Shown: in pieces, positions 37,312 through 50,162 of the stretch
Numbering within the stretch: position 1 is the stretch's first letter
Layout: every line of letters starts with the position of its first letter
NCBI GenBank assembly: GCA_031310005.1
Contig: CM062384.1
Coordinates: forward strand, 310,001 to 374,000
Length of the DNA stretch: 64,000 bases
DNA from: Dactylellina haptotyla
Lineage: Eukaryota; Ascomycota; Orbiliomycetes; Orbiliales; Orbiliaceae
Direction of reading: 5' to 3'
Notes under the pieces: model-generated
Databases searched by the model: none
Seen by the model: the letters and a program-made list of their open reading frames with translations, nothing else
Told to the model about the DNA's origin: nothing
Made by a program: the position numbers and the translations under genes

Positions 37312-37758
37312 ATGCCGACGACGTCGATACACCTTCCGAACAATGTCTCGGTATCCACAAATACAAACCCGCTCCCCCAGCTGCTTCGCCTCCCGTCCGG
37401 CCTTGCAATTCTAGAGCTGCAGGGTGATATCAACTTCCCCAGCCCCGGAGAACAGGACGCCTCCAACAATGGGGATTTCACAACCGTTGGGAACCTCATC
37501 TTCCCAGACGCAACATCCGAGACAACAGAATTAAAGGATCTCAAGCGCGTCTGGCTTTACGTTGGAAAACACCAACGGCTGACCGGTGAAGTCAAGGCGT
37601 TACCGAAACCTCTTGGGATCCTGAGGAAGCGGAAACCAGAAGATCACGATGGTCCTGCTTCTTCAGCTACTTCAGCTGAGGAGCTGGAGATAGTCGATAT
37701 CATTAAATATAAAATCATATTCTCGAAAAGACCAGAACCTGTTTCCGCGACACAATAG
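37312..37758 (+). CDS. CTF8: Ctf8, subunit of the Ctf18-RFC clamp loader
   Basis: Single exon, 148 residues, start ATG at 37312 (MPTTSIHLPNN). Family features seen: LPQLLRLPSGLAILELQGDINFP near residues 22-45, then GNLIFPD, and RVWLYVGKHQRLTGEVKALPKPLGILRK, followed by a variable acidic linker and an IIKYKIIFSKRPEP end strand. These match Ctf8, the small partner that with Dcc1 joins the Ctf18-RFC complex, which loads PCNA and supports sister-chromatid cohesion at replication forks in the nucleus. The length is typical for fungi. Confidence 0.85.
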   Translation: MPTTSIHLPNNVSVSTNTNPLPQLLRLPSGLAILELQGDINFPSPGEQDASNNGDFTTVGNLIFPDATSETTELKDLKRVWLYVGKHQRLTGEVKALPKPLGILRKRKPEDHDGPASSATSAEELEIVDIIKYKIIFSKRPEPVSATQ

Positions 37759-39327
37759 ATAAGATCCGTCGCTTTTCTCGCGGAAGGGATAACTCCACGC
37801 GCCAGCCGGAACGTCAATAGTGCCGTGGTTCACGCGCACAACAACCGCGACCAACAACAAGATTGAAAAATATTAAATCTTGAAACGCAGCTGTGTGCAA
37901 ACACACAACCGTGCCACGGCAGACTAATAATATAGATTCAAAAATATCACGAGTCTCAATGTGGCCACCCCATGCAGGAATATAATTATTTATCATTTGT
38001 TTCTGTGATTTCAGGGTGCATACATATCAGGCTGCGAGAAGGTCTGTTTGGCAGTTTCGGCCGCTATCCAGGCTGTTCGGATGAAAATGTTAGCAGCAAA
38101 AAAAAAGAGTTAACCCACGCGTGGGTAAGGAAGCGGAAAGGATCTTCAGCATGAACGACCCTTTGATACCTCGAACGAACTCGAGCATAGTCGAGCATTT
38201 CGAGGCTGGAACATCGAAGGTGGATCGGGGGGTTCAAGCAGAAAACGGAAAAGCATGTTTATATATTTATTCATCAATATTGCAATCACCAAATGCAAAA
38301 TATGTGTTTCATCGTTTTCGAACAAGCCACTCACTCACGGCAAGCCCCTTTACGTGAATGGCGGCGCATCTTCATACGGTCCCGCCTGCAAGCTATGTCT
38401 GTTATGTGAGAGGAAACTCCGATCGATGCTTATGGGCTCTTGTTGGCTGGAAACCCGGCAGCTGCACCACATTCTGGCTCAAAAGGCCAAGCCTCTAATT
38501 TCCAGCCAAATCAAAACCAGGATAATGAGGCATGCCGGCAAAAGCAATGGGAAAGGGAAAACCGAAATTTTTTCAGAAACAATTGTCGCTGGAAAAGGAG
38601 AAACAAAGTAGAAAGCAGGCAAAAAAAGGGACCGATTGAACCAGAGCCTCTTAAATCCTATCGTTCCCCATTCTTCCAAACCAGATCGATACCCGATCTT
38701 CTTATCACCTATTCGTTGTCGCGAGAAAAGATCTACCCCAAGTTTTATTGGATTGCCGATACCCTTATTTTCCCCTTCCTTTCCACCTGCGCGACCTGCA
38801 ACTGCAACCACTTGCTTCCCTCCCAATAGTTTTCGACGCACCTCGAAGTCACGGCAAGGTCCACTCAAGTCCGAACCAGCTGTTTGCGGAACGATTGGCT
38901 CCCGCTTCCCTGCGAGTTTTGTCCCTGAATCAAGCACAAATCCAAGTCTGGTCGTGCCCCACGCCAAATTGGAGCCACTCCAGCTAGGTCAACCGACAAG
39001 AGGGAATTATTTTTCGAAAGCGAAAGAAGAGAGAGAAGGTCCGTTCGCTAGCTCGGTAGGCAAGCTCCCCTTCTCCTCTCTTCCTGCAAGCATATTAAAT
39101 CCTGCCGCTACATCACGAGCCAGGTATACTGCAGTTAAGAGTAAAAAGTGAGGAGGCGTAGGGGCAAAATACACTAATTATTAGGAAAGGAGGGAAAAAA
39201 CAACAATAGGCCCCAGACCCCATTAAAGTAGTCGTTGAGGGTGCCGTCCCTTTCTCACCGAATCCTTCATCTCTCCCAAAGACCTTCGAAAGGAGGTATT
39301 TGGATTCCCCCCATTCAAAGGCTCACA
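37759..39327. other. Intergenic, 5' region of the proline-rich gene
   Basis: 1.5 kb with pyrimidine-rich stretches (38650-38830, 39240-39320) near the downstream start, as in many fungal promoters and leaders. Overlapping frames of 130-170 codons on both strands show no protein features and are not called. Confidence 0.5.
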
Positions 39328-42300
39328 ATGTCATCCTCGGATGACAAGAAGCTGCCGACGTCGTACGTACAGATATTCCCCCCATTGTTGCTGCAGCTGA
39401 AGCTGCTATCGGAAGATCTTGGCATGCGGGAAAAGGATGCTGACTTTTGGTGGTTGTTTTTTGGGGGGTTGATAGGACGCTGGCGCGGAGCTTCTCCGCA
39501 CAGCTGAACGACATATTCTTACTCGACGAGACGTTAACGAGCAAAGAGAAAGAAGTCGAACAAAAGTATGAAGCTTAATTGACACCTGGCCTAGCTTGCT
39601 ATTGTGCCTTTCAGTCCTCGACAATATATATGAAATTGTTAAAACTCTTTGGTACGAGAGGGATTTTGTGCTAACCCCACCCGCGCGACACAAATAGGAA
39701 ATTCCAGCTCACAGAACAAAATGCAGAACTTGATGCTCTCGAAGCGAGGCTGAAAGCTGCGGAAGAATTATTGGAGAAGAAGAGCAAGCGTATCTCGCTG
39801 TTGACCGGGGATTTCACCAGCCCTACTCCTGCTAATACTGAAGTCGGCAACCCCTTATCACCCGGCGGGAGCACCAGACGGCGGAACCCCATACCCTCCT
39901 TTGACTCGGCAGAAGCTGAAGCTCCGGCGGATGGGGAAAATAACATAGCCGATGAGTCGGCACCCGAGCCGCCAAAAAAAGATGATCCGGTAGCGCTACA
40001 AGCGCCTCGTGCGCTGCCGGAATACGATCGAGAAATCGAGGCTCGTAGGGGAGGAGAGGAGAGGAGTAGTAGTAGTAATCGGGGAGGAGAAAGAGAAGGG
40101 AATATAGTAGGATCGGGGAAAGGAGTAGTAGCAGGAGGAGGGGGATTTTTAGCAGATACAAAGCCATATAAGCAATTGATAGGGGTAGTAGATCACGCTT
40201 CTTCCTTTTTCACATCGACCGTTGCCAACCCCGATGTACCGAAGCATGATGAAGATGATAGAATCGAAATTACTAGTTTTCTTGAGAAGGAGCTGCCGAA
40301 ATTAAGTGATGGACAGGGGGAGACCGGGCCCGATGCTGAACCACAATATGCTGCCCACCAAGACCACGCCTCTGCGGCGCAGCAGGAGGAGGAGAAGCAA
40401 GGAGACGAAGCGACCTTCCCGAAGGCGGTATACGACGGTGATCAGTCTGGAAATAGTGTTAACGATCCCGAAGGCTCGGACGATGGCGAGAGCAGCGCCC
40501 CGGCCGCGTCTGCTGCTGCTGCTCGAAGCGGCCAAGCCCCAATTACGGTTAAACCGGATGAGGACGGAGATGAGGAGCTTGGAACAGGGGATTTCATCGA
40601 TCAGTACGACTACGACAGCGAGGCCGACGAGGAGGAAGAGGAGGAAGAAGGGGCAGAAGAAGCGCGCCTTCGCGTGGCCGCAGACATCGGAAACAGAAAC
40701 ACCAGAAACAATTACGCGACACACTCAGGTGCTCTTCCTGGCCCGGATGTCTCAAACGGTGAAGTCTCTGCAATTCCTGCAGTTGCCCGTCCCGACCAAG
40801 CGGACGCCAGCGCCGGGGGCCACCAGGCGAACCCTGTTGCACCTGTCCGGCTGGCTGGGAGTGGTAGCGGCTCTGACGCTCAGGAGAGCACTGAGAGCAC
40901 CAAGACCAAGTACATGGCCAACGACCTCTCTCTCGCCCAAAACTATCCTCGCAGAGCCCCGACTATCACCAAGACCGAGCTACCCCCTTTACCAGGCCAG
41001 ACGCCAGATATCCCCAAGCGGAAGCCCCTCAAAGGGCCCGAGGAGCCGTCGTCGAGGCCCGACATCATGTCGATCGTACCCGCCCAGTTGGACCTGTCCC
41101 TGTCCATGCCGTCCTCCTCGTCCGACCGCCCGCCCACGCCGCCGTCAAAGACGATCCGAAGCATCTCTGCCGCCGTCATGCAGCAGGACTACAATCGTTC
41201 CAACCAGTCCATCGCCAGCTCGTCCACGGACAACCGCTCCGCTCCCTTCTTGTCGCCCGTCGAGTCGATGTACACCGAGAAACCGTTACCCCCTACTTCG
41301 CCGTCCGATACCAGTGTGGATGGAGGAGGAGGCGGCTCCGCTCGAGAGTCCGTGGCCGAGCGCGGCTTTGGAGGTCTCCTCAAGATGAAGAAGTCCCTGC
41401 AGGGGCTCCGGAAGAAGGCCCAGTCAGCGTCGTCGCCAATATCGCCCGGTGACCAGCAGAGGAGCTTCTCGACTGGTGCTCTCACACATACCTCCGATCC
41501 CAAACAGAAGGAAGACCTCCCGCCGCTTCCGCCCATACCGCCCGAGAAGGTCCTCGTCACCAACAATACCTTCGTACCTGCCCATACATTACCCGCTCAG
41601 TACCAAGTGCCGACGCCTCCACCGCAGACACAGTCGTCGCAGCCAGATGTGTTCGATCGGATCCAAGCTTCCATGCCCAACCAGCAGCAACAGGAGGAGC
41701 CGTCACCGAGGAAGTTCGAAGGATTGGGCAAGCATAAGAAGGCCGTCGAGGCTCTTGCAAAGTTTTCCGGCAAGATGTCAGCCCTGAGAGCTCTCAGGAA
41801 GAAGGAGGCCAAAGAAGCGTCGCCGCCACCGTTAGTTGTATCTCACGAGCCGCCGTTGGCAGCATGGGAGATTGAACAACGGGCCAATCCGAAGCCCAGC
41901 CCTTACGGCTTCACAACCAGCCCGCCTCAGACCGCATTGCCAACCCAAGCTTCACCAAGCTCGTACCCTGCCACCGCTCAAACGTGGAGATCGCAGTCAA
42001 GCGGTCATTCTTCAAACGGATTCTCGAATGTTCAAACGCCAATCAGCCCCCCACCGGAATTGACTAAGGACGATGCACTCCCTCCACCACCCAGCGATGA
42101 GGTCCCGCCGCCGTTGCCATCCAAGTCCGATACCCCACTGCCCAAGCGAGTGGAGAGTTTAATGGGTTCCCCACCGCCGCCACCACCCGACAAGTCGGAT
42201 TCGAGACCTTCCTCGGCTGAGAAGCCTGTCATGTCGCCGCCGAGAACTTCGTCCAAACCTATAGGCCTATCGATATTCCCCAGCCCCTCAACCGCTCGAC

Positions 42301-44861
42301 CCGTCGTGCCGAAGGAACTGGAATTATCGCCACCTGCACCGTTGCCAAAGGAGGTAAAAGAGGCGAAGGAAGCCGCATTACCTCCTCCACCGCCAGCCAA
42401 AACGGACAGCGCCAAGCCAGCCACACTGCAGCTCTCGGCAGCAATGAGTCTCGCGGTCGACAAGCCCCAGCCCAGTCCGGGCCTGGCACCACCGTTGAGT
42501 CCTGCATTCGTTCCTGGCAGAGGGGGCAGAACCGAGACTTATTCGTTCCTTGGAGATTACTACTTCACTGACAATCAAGACGGAGAGGAGCTCGAGGGTG
42601 AGCCAGGTATGGACGAATATACACAGGACACTGTCGCCCCTCTCCCTTCTAAGCAATCACCTCCACGAGCAGCACCGCAACAGAAACTTCCAACAATCCC
42701 AAGGAATGAATCTGACGACAAGCTGAATTTCCGTATCAAATCTTTCGCCCCTTTTACACTTGGTGATTTTTCGTCAGGGTTCAGCTTTGATTCCTTCCAA
42801 CCAGGCTCAAACGGAGAATCCCAGCAACCACCTATGCCACCTATGCCACCTATGCCACCTATGCCACCTATGCCTGAAATCAAAGCCTCCATCCGACCTA
42901 TACAATCATCAAACCCTGCCCCTCCACCCAAACCTGCACCGATATCAGCACCGTTACCAGAGCTACCGCAGCTGCCACAAAAAGATGAGAGAAGGTCACC
43001 TGCGATTCGAGAAACCACACCTGAACCTCCCTCTCCGGCTGAGAAAACTTTACCTGACGCTCCAAAGACTGTCCAGAGGGTACCCTCGAAATCGGAGCTA
43101 AGGGACAAGTATCCGGCACCACTGCAGACTATTGCTCATCGTTCCATCTTGACATCTACAATACCAACCGGTCGAGAGAGCGTTGGGCAGCCACCGTTAC
43201 CGATGAAGGATATCCCAGAAGAAGGACCGTACCCGTCTTCGAAGTCACCTTTGGGCTCTGAATTATCTGTTGGAAACACGCCTACGTCTGCGACTAACTC
43301 GGCGACCTCGGCAGCGCCCGTCAACAGAGCCGGTTATGCCTCCAGTGGCGTTTCGAGTGTGAGGTCGAGCAGTGGTTACACTGAGAGTCCTAGTGCAACA
43401 TCGTCGACCCCACGAACTTCATTATCATCTGGGGTTAACGGTCCAACGACAAATGGAAGTTCGATGCCAACACCAAGGATACCAAGTGGCGAACAAGCTT
43501 CTTACCCGGCCAGAAACTCGTCGTCTCAAGGGTTCCAACCACGCCCACTTTCGCAAGAAGCACTGAATGATAAACGGATACAATCTGGTGCTCCGGGGCA
43601 ACCTCCACTGAACAGACCACCAAGCGATATGCAACGGGGTCCTCCGCCTCAGGGTATGCCACCTGGTCCTCATCCGCATGGTCCACCGCATGGTCCTCCA
43701 CATGGTCCCCCAAGGGGAAGAATGCCCGGTCCACCTGGTTCCGGCCCACCTCCAGAGATGCGAGGCAGACCTGGTTTCCGCCCGGGTCCTCCCGGAGGCC
43801 CAATGGGACCTGGATACCAGCCTAGATCATCGTCACCAGCCTTCAGCGAGCGTTCCATGCGTCCTCCTCGCGGCCCCCCGCCGCCAAGATCTGCGTCTCC
43901 TGCTTTCTCTGAACGACGAGGACCACCGCCACCCAGGAGCTCCTCGCCAGCGTTCAGCATGCGCGGAGATCCACGTATGGGACCACCACGGGGCATGCCG
44001 CCCCAGCAGCATCAGCGAAAGCGGTCTAATTCCATGGAAGCCCTGAACTTTGCCGTGGACTTCGAGTTACCTTCTAATGTTTTACGATACGAAGAGAAAA
44101 ACAGCCAACCGGCGCGAAGTTCGTCACCGGCATTCAGCACGCGGGGTCCATCTCGTAATATGAACCAGTCGCAACAACACCAGCGTAAACGCTCGAATTC
44201 CATGGAAGTCCTCAACTTCGCTGTGGATTTCGAACTTCCTTCTAATGTTCTGAAGTACGAAGATAAGAATAGCGAGCCGGGACGACGGGCGAGGAGCGAG
44301 TCGACTAATGGGTTCCCTGGACGCGGACCACCCCCTGGCTCGTACCGTGGAAGAGCCGAGAGCCCCGGACCAAGGGAAGGGTTCAGATCCGGTAGCCGAG
44401 CGGGGAGCAGAGGTCCACCTGGAATGCCGCCGATGGGTATGCCCCACGGGCCTGGCAGCAGACCTGGAAGTCGTGCAGAATCTCCATACAGACAAGGGCC
44501 GCCGCCTAACGGTTGGATGCCGCCGAGGGGAGCGCCGGGGAGTCGCAGGAATTCAGGTGGAAGCAACGCTGGTGGCAAGCCAGGTTCGGGACGGCCATCG
44601 ATGTCTGAAGCGGATCTGGACATTGCGCTGGGAGTCGGACAGCTTCCCGGGCAGGAGAGAAAATACAGACCGCCGCCGCAGATGAGAGGTGGACGACCGT
44701 CGCCTGGACCGCAGCAGATGCCGCCGCCGCAGAGCTCGAAGGGACTGAAAGGTTTGATGCAGGGTGAGGTGACGTATCCGGGGTTGAATGATGGGTTCGG
44801 ACTGATGGACCAAGGGAGGATGCCGGCGCCCTCGATGCCACGGAGAGAGGAGATGACATGA
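39328..44861 (+). CDS. Large proline/serine-rich, mostly disordered protein of unknown role
   Basis: Exons 39328-39362, 39476-39565 and 39698-44861, 1,762 residues; introns GTACGT...GATAG and GTATGA...AATAG close in phase. The N-terminus (MSSSDDKKLPT, then ARSFSAQLNDIFLLDETL and a heptad-like stretch to about residue 75) should form a coiled coil. The rest is low complexity: acidic runs, many PPPLP/PPPPP motifs that could bind SH3 or profilin-type partners, a fivefold MPP repeat near 42833-42872, and a Gly/Pro/Arg-rich C-terminus. A block with RKRSNSME and LNFAVDFELPSNVL occurs twice (about 44003-44107 and 44171-44275), preceded by repeated RSSSPAFS. No enzyme domain is visible. A scaffold linked to cell polarity or actin is one guess from composition only. 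Confidence 0.75.
44003..44275 (+). repeat. Duplicated peptide module in the proline-rich protein
   Basis: Two coding copies about 168 bp apart give Q.HQRKRSNSME(A/V)LNF and AVDFELPSNVL(R/K)YE(E/D)KNS. DNA differs mostly at third positions while the protein is almost unchanged, so both copies look to be under selection. The module is the only part of the C-terminal half that looks foldable. Confidence 0.75.
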
Positions 44862-45575
44862 TGATGACAATAACTTGCCTACTAGCTTTCTTTGATATAA
44901 TCTCTATTCAATGTCTTTTCTTATTTTTGCAGTTTTTACAACTTTCGTTTCATTTTGAAATATTTTATTCTATCTTTTTTAACATTTAACATATGTACAC
45001 CTCATAACTCTGTCATCAAACCTAGCATAGCCCTTTATTAATGTATCTTTCCCTCTGCTTGTTGCAATCATGTTGTTTATTTTCTATTTCTTACTAGTTC
45101 CTTTATATTAGAGGCTGGAGCTGTATACTTAAAATTGTCTTTTCTCATCAAAGCCTTCAGCGCAGTGTTAAGGACACTCGTTTATCCATAATCAAATCAC
45201 GATAATAGACATTCTCTCTAATAGACTATCGGCCAAACGTAGAGGAAGGAGCACGGCGCTTTTCAAAGTTGGATTGTGAGGACGGATGTGTTGGGCCGAG
45301 TCTAGCCCACAGCTACTTACAAAAACGAGCTCTCCATAAACTTGCCACCTGCCTTTGTGATACATAAATTTTTCATCAGCCCTCCAACTTGGCCATCCAC
45401 ACCCCCGCACAGGAACCCGCATAAGAGTCTGGCCTCGAAGTTCTACACCTTCAGATACTCTTTTAGCACGACGAAGTATAGTCACGGCGGCGTACAGACA
45501 TTTCCTAATACTACGAGCGTACAACCCGTCGGCAGTTTTTATAGCCACCTCACATAAATATACGAACTTGCTACA
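44862..45575. other. Intergenic
   Basis: AT-rich 3' region of the proline-rich gene followed by the DPH3 upstream region. No gene seen. Confidence 0.5.
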
Positions 45576-45913
45576 ATGGCGAAATCGATCTACGATGAGA
45601 TCGAGATCGAGGATATGACCTACGACCCTAAACTCGAAATCTTTCACTACCCGTGTCCGTGCGGCGACCGGTTCGAGATTGCAATCGCCGATTTGCGGGA
45701 GGGAGAGGATATCGCTGTCTGTCCGGGGTGTAGTTTGATGATTCGGGTCATCTTTGATGTCGTATGTGGTTTTTTCCCTTTTATTTCTTCTGAAGCAGGG
45801 CTTTTAAATCAAGAAAAGGATGTATGTGCTAATTTGAGATCTTGTGATAGGAGGACCTGGATAAGAATACTGGAGGGGGCGGGATGGCTGCGCCGATTGC
45901 TGTCAAGGCTTGA
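45576..45913 (+). CDS. DPH3: Dph3, CSL-type zinc protein for diphthamide synthesis
   Basis: Exons 45576-45761 and 45851-45913, 82 residues; 89-bp intron (GTATGT...GATAG) in phase 0. Starts [14 protein letters not shown] and has the zinc knuckle [11 protein letters not shown] then [14 protein letters not shown], giving the four cysteine ligands of the CSL fold. The typical short tail is present and the length equals that of yeast Dph3. Dph3 gives electrons to the Fe-S enzyme Dph1-Dph2 for the first step of diphthamide formation on elongation factor 2, and also serves Elongator-dependent tRNA modification, in the cytosol. Confidence 0.95.
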
Positions 45914-47085
45914 ATGAGCTTGCAGGGCAGTGAAGGATGCGTACGGAGAAAGCGAAGATGGTGGAATAATTGAGATACGGATATATGTATATCCGTGGAC
46001 CTTGGGACATCGACATCCCATCGACAAGCTATTTACAGACTTTTGTTGGCTGAATGACAGTTATTGCCCCGCCGGACGGAGGCTAGTCTACAGGAGTGTA
46101 GGAACACTCCAAATGGGCCGGTAGAATGATACAAGACTATCGATATCTCAGACTCTTTATGTCTGGTGGAAAGGGTACATCAGATTGATATCAGTTATAG
46201 GCATATCGGCGCTGTGGTGTTTGCTGGAACCGGGACATTATTGATATGTCTAGGTGTACATAGGTACGGGTTCTGGCACCATAATCTAGGCGCTTAGAGC
46301 GAGAGTATGGAGGCATACTAGTACTCTGGTTATAAGAGTATACTAGTGCGAAGGCACGACGATGCAGTCTCCAAAGCGAGTCTATCAATCTACGGATCAC
46401 AGATCAACTAGTACATATGCGCACGGTTGAATTTGAGGCACGTAGGCAATATGCATTCAGAAAATTTGTACGATTTTGCAATTGTTCCCATTATATAGAG
46501 AGTTATATAAATACACAGTCTAGTTTTATATAAACTAAACTTATGATCCTTTATTCCTTCCACCAAAGGATTATCCTGACCTGCGACAATGGTTTCTACT
46601 GTTGACCTAAATGCGCGAAGGGCACCTTCATACTGTTAGCGATGCTTGAGGAGAGTATATGAATACCATAGCATTGCGTGAATTGCTCTCAAAGGAAATT
46701 ATAGTTCAGACTGTTGAGCTTGATTACTTGATTTTTTGACCGTCATCACCGACCTATACAGGTCCGCTGGGTTTATGTGGATGATTGTTTGTTCATCATA
46801 TCGAGAGATGTGCAATTGGGGACAGCAAGGGAAGTAGAGTTGATAGAAGAGACTTACGATATCAATAGCCCGGCGGGTGGAGTATATCCCGCCGTCTGGT
46901 TTGTCGAGTGGATGGAAGATGAGAAAGAGAAAAAATTTTGTGCGCGGTCTCTTCGCGAAATTTAAAGGCGCCAGGCGAGGGCTTGGCGCTCAACCTCGCA
47001 GCTTCCTTCCTTCGTTACCTCCTTCTGCCCCACCACGCAAGCTCGCCTGCATCACCAACCTCAAGCTTCGTATTCCACCTTCAAT
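45914..47085. other. Intergenic
   Basis: AT-rich sequence between DPH3 and BET4. Only weak short frames; no gene, repeat or RNA recognised. Confidence 0.5.
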
Positions 47086-48449
47086 ATGTCCAGCGTGGGT
47101 TGCTCTTCACCCTTTATCGTAGGAATAGGGTAGCGCTAATGTCTATCTTCTAGCACGGCATCGCCCGGTCTTCCACGACCGTCCGGTCCGCCAAAGCCCG
47201 CGAAGCCGACCTCCTCAAGATCAAAGAGTACAACACCCTCGTCGCCGAAGTGCAGGATCTCGTACGTGTTCCTTCCTGCGGCACGTCTTCTACCCGGCGG
47301 GAAAGAAAAGGCTAACTAACGCCCCAGCCCACCGTCGTTATCGGTCCCTAAAACCTAGAAATCCTCCAACGAATACACCAAAGAAACCCTCACCAAAACC
47401 TCCACGTTACTCTCCCAGAACCCGGAATTCAACACCATCTGGAACTACCGCCGCCGTATAATCCTTCACCTCCTCTCCCTGCTCCCGCTCGAAGATGAGA
47501 AATTAAGCCTCATAACCTCGGAGCTGAGATATCTCCTTCCGCTGCTACAATCTTACCCGAAATGCTACTGGATATGGAACTACCGTATCTTCTTGCTGCA
47601 AACTGCCTCGTCGCAGTTATCCCACGCTTCCGGTTTGAAAGTGTGGAAAGCGGAGATGTCGTTGGTGGATAAGATGCTCGGCCGGGATTCGCGGAATTTC
47701 CACGGGTGGGGGTACCGTCGGTATGTTGTTAACAATATCGAGGGGCTAGTATCGCAGGGGCAGAAAGGAAACGACAATGCAAAAGGTGAACCTGCTGCGG
47801 AAAACAAGGTATTGGACGAGGAAGATTCGACCATGGTGGAGTCGGAGTTCGCGTATACCTCGGCAATGTACAAGAAGAGTTTATCCAATTTCTCGGCCTG
47901 GCATAACCGGAGTAAACTCATCTCGAGGCTGCTTGCCGAGCGGGGGGCGAATAAAGAAGAGCGAGAGACATTTTTAGATGGTGGTGAGTATTTACACATC
48001 ACCTACTACCTTTACAATTTAAGATATCATTCTAATGATCGAGTTTGTTTTATGTGGGAATAGAGCTAGGGATCATGCAGGAAGCACTATTCACAGACCC
48101 ATACGACCAAAGCTTACAACTCTACAACCACTGGCTGATATCCGCCACCTGCTCTCCGCGCCGGTCTATTCCGGAATCGGAAATAGTGGATCTCCTGCCT
48201 TCAGAGAAGATGGAGATTCTAATAAGAACGATGGAGTGGATGAAGGAGCTGTTGGAGGAGGAGCCGGAGTGTAGACTGTTACTCGAGGAGTTGATCTTTA
48301 TAGGCGGGCTAATGAGGGGTTTGGTGGCGGAAGGTGGGCTTGATAGCAACGACAAGGTCGCGGTAGAGATGAAGGTGTGGCTGGAGAAGTTGATGCAAGT
48401 CGATCCGATGCGGATGGGACGGTGGAAGGAGATGGCGGAGAAGTTATAA
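47086..48449 (+). CDS. BET4: Rab geranylgeranyltransferase alpha subunit
   Basis: Exons 47086-47094, 47154-47261, 47359-47983 and 48064-48449, 375 residues. The first exon is only 9 nt (MSS) and leads to HGIARSS. All junctions close in phase. Prenyltransferase alpha repeats are seen with their W.YR signatures: FNTIWNYRRRIIL, YWIWNYRIFLL, FHGWGYRRYVV and FSAWHNRSKLI, with QSLQLYNHWL and an acidic helix after them. The size fits fungal Bet4. With the Bet2 beta subunit and the escort protein it attaches geranylgeranyl groups to C-terminal cysteines of Rab GTPases, so that they can dock on membranes. Confidence 0.92.
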
Positions 48450-49075
48450 TCTATTATGCATCTTACTAGCTACACTAGTATAAGTTAACAATAAACTAAT
48501 ATATCCCGAATCGGGACACTTTCTACAGCGGTTTAAGAACCCGTGGGATCATAATTATTACTTTTCAAACTACACCTAAATTCATAGTGTAATCCCGGCT
48601 CTGTATTATTCCAAAATGATAAAAGATACCCTTTTGTGAGACTTTGCAAAAAAGGGCTTTTCAAATACTTTTTGTTTGTTTTGGTCTTCATTCATTAAGA
48701 AAAAGCATTTCCCATATATAACACAGTAGGAACGTAACAAGTAAAGCGGGAAACACGTAAATAAAACACCGTATATGCCCTATAATGAGACTTGACACAC
48801 AAATAAAAGGAGAATAGGTGGTGTTGGTAGCTAGAGAGGTGCGTGAAGAATGTGTGTGTGTGTGAGTATGTAACACGCGGAGAGGTAGTAGTTATTTCAG
48901 GTGGGGGAGGTGGATAGAATAGGTTAAGTTATAATGGCCGCCGCGAACATCGTGGACCGAGAGGTATCGTCAAAAAGGTTGTGAGATAGAGAGAGCGCGG
49001 GAAAAAAAAGGCTTATCAGAAGAGAAAGGGTTCTACAAGAAGAGAAACAAAACAAAACATATTGAATTAATTGCT
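48450..49075. other. Convergent spacer between BET4 and RPS6
   Basis: 3' flanks of two convergent genes. It holds a GT microsatellite near 48850-48865. No gene seen. Confidence 0.5.
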
Positions 49076-50162
49076 TTATTCTTTTCTCATGGAGCTGGCT
49101 CTTCTCTTGCGGATATCGGCCTTCTTGGCCTTCTCTTCCTGGACACGCTTGGCGAGGAGGGCGGCGTATTCGCTCTGCAGAATTTGTCATGTTAGCGATT
49201 GGTACATTGATATTTGATTAAAAATTTATGTTAGGTGGGAGTATAAACATACGGCAGCTTCCTTCTGGGCCTCCGAGCGTCTTCGCTTGAGGGCGATTCT
49301 GTGACGCTTTCGCTGGAGAGTCTGAGGAGTAACCAGACGCTGGATCTTTGGTGCCTTGGTGTACGACTTCTTTCCCTCGGCCTTTGGCTGGACCTCACGG
49401 TGGATGACGAACTTGCGGACGTCATCCTCCTTGGTCAAACCGTAGAACTTGCGGATCTTGGACGCTCTCTTTGGTCCCAATCGCTTTGGGTGGGTGGTGT
49501 CGGTCAAGCCGGGGATTTCGGAGTCACCCTGCTTGACGATGGCGAGGGACATGACGGCGAGGTCGGATCCGACGATGCAACCACGGACGGACTTTCTCTT
49601 GCGCTCACCGGTGCGGCGGGGGCGGTAGCAGGAGTGGCCTTTGGAGAGGAGGAGTCGGACACGGGTTGGGTGCATGATACCCTGCTTCATTGGGAAACCT
49701 TGCTTGTCGTTACCACCGGTGATCTTGAAGATGTAGCCCTTGAACTCGTCGCCCATGGTGTCTCCGGAGACTTCCTGGCCCATACGCTTCTCCATGAAGG
49801 CACGGAGACGACGCTCATCGTCGATTTCAATGATCTTTTGGGAGCCATTGGCGGGGTATCTGTCGAGTAGAAGAATCGAATGTTAGCTGATATTGTCCCC
49901 AATGTCAACACTTCAATATCCGTCGTTCGATAGCTTCAGCTGGTGGACCACAATATAACATCCTCTTCTTCTTCCCTTCGTAGTAGTATAGAATGTCGTG
50001 AACCCATATAGCCATCCTCCATTTTAAGTCGCTTTCAAATCCTCTATCCAAACATGTATTCCCACCAACGTGAAGCTATCGAACGAGCGGCAACGATGCC
50101 ACCCAAAAAAACACACACGCAACGGTCTGAGGTAAAGTAACGTACGAAATGTTCAACTTCAT
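49076..50162 (-). CDS. RPS6: 40S ribosomal protein eS6
   Basis: Exons 50162-50146, 49859-49253 and 49174-49076, 240 residues; the long first intron right after MKLNI is typical of ribosomal protein genes. Segments such as [57 protein letters not shown] and [16 protein letters not shown] are near-universal in eS6. The C-terminus has [11 protein letters not shown], keeping the RRxSS site known in yeast and animals as the target of TOR/AGC kinases. It acts in the small ribosomal subunit. The coding sequence is C-rich at third positions in codons such as ATC, AAG and GTC, as expected of a highly expressed gene. Confidence 0.97.

Noticed and set aside
38479-38967. Minus-strand frame of 162 codons
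   Set aside because: It lies in the pyrimidine-rich upstream region of the proline-rich gene and overlaps equally long plus frames, with no protein character.
39363-39475. Possible frameshift or 8-bp insertion after the start of the proline-rich gene
   Set aside because: A normal GTACGT...GATAG intron with a CTGAC branch site joins exon 1 to exon 2 in phase, so no lesion is needed.
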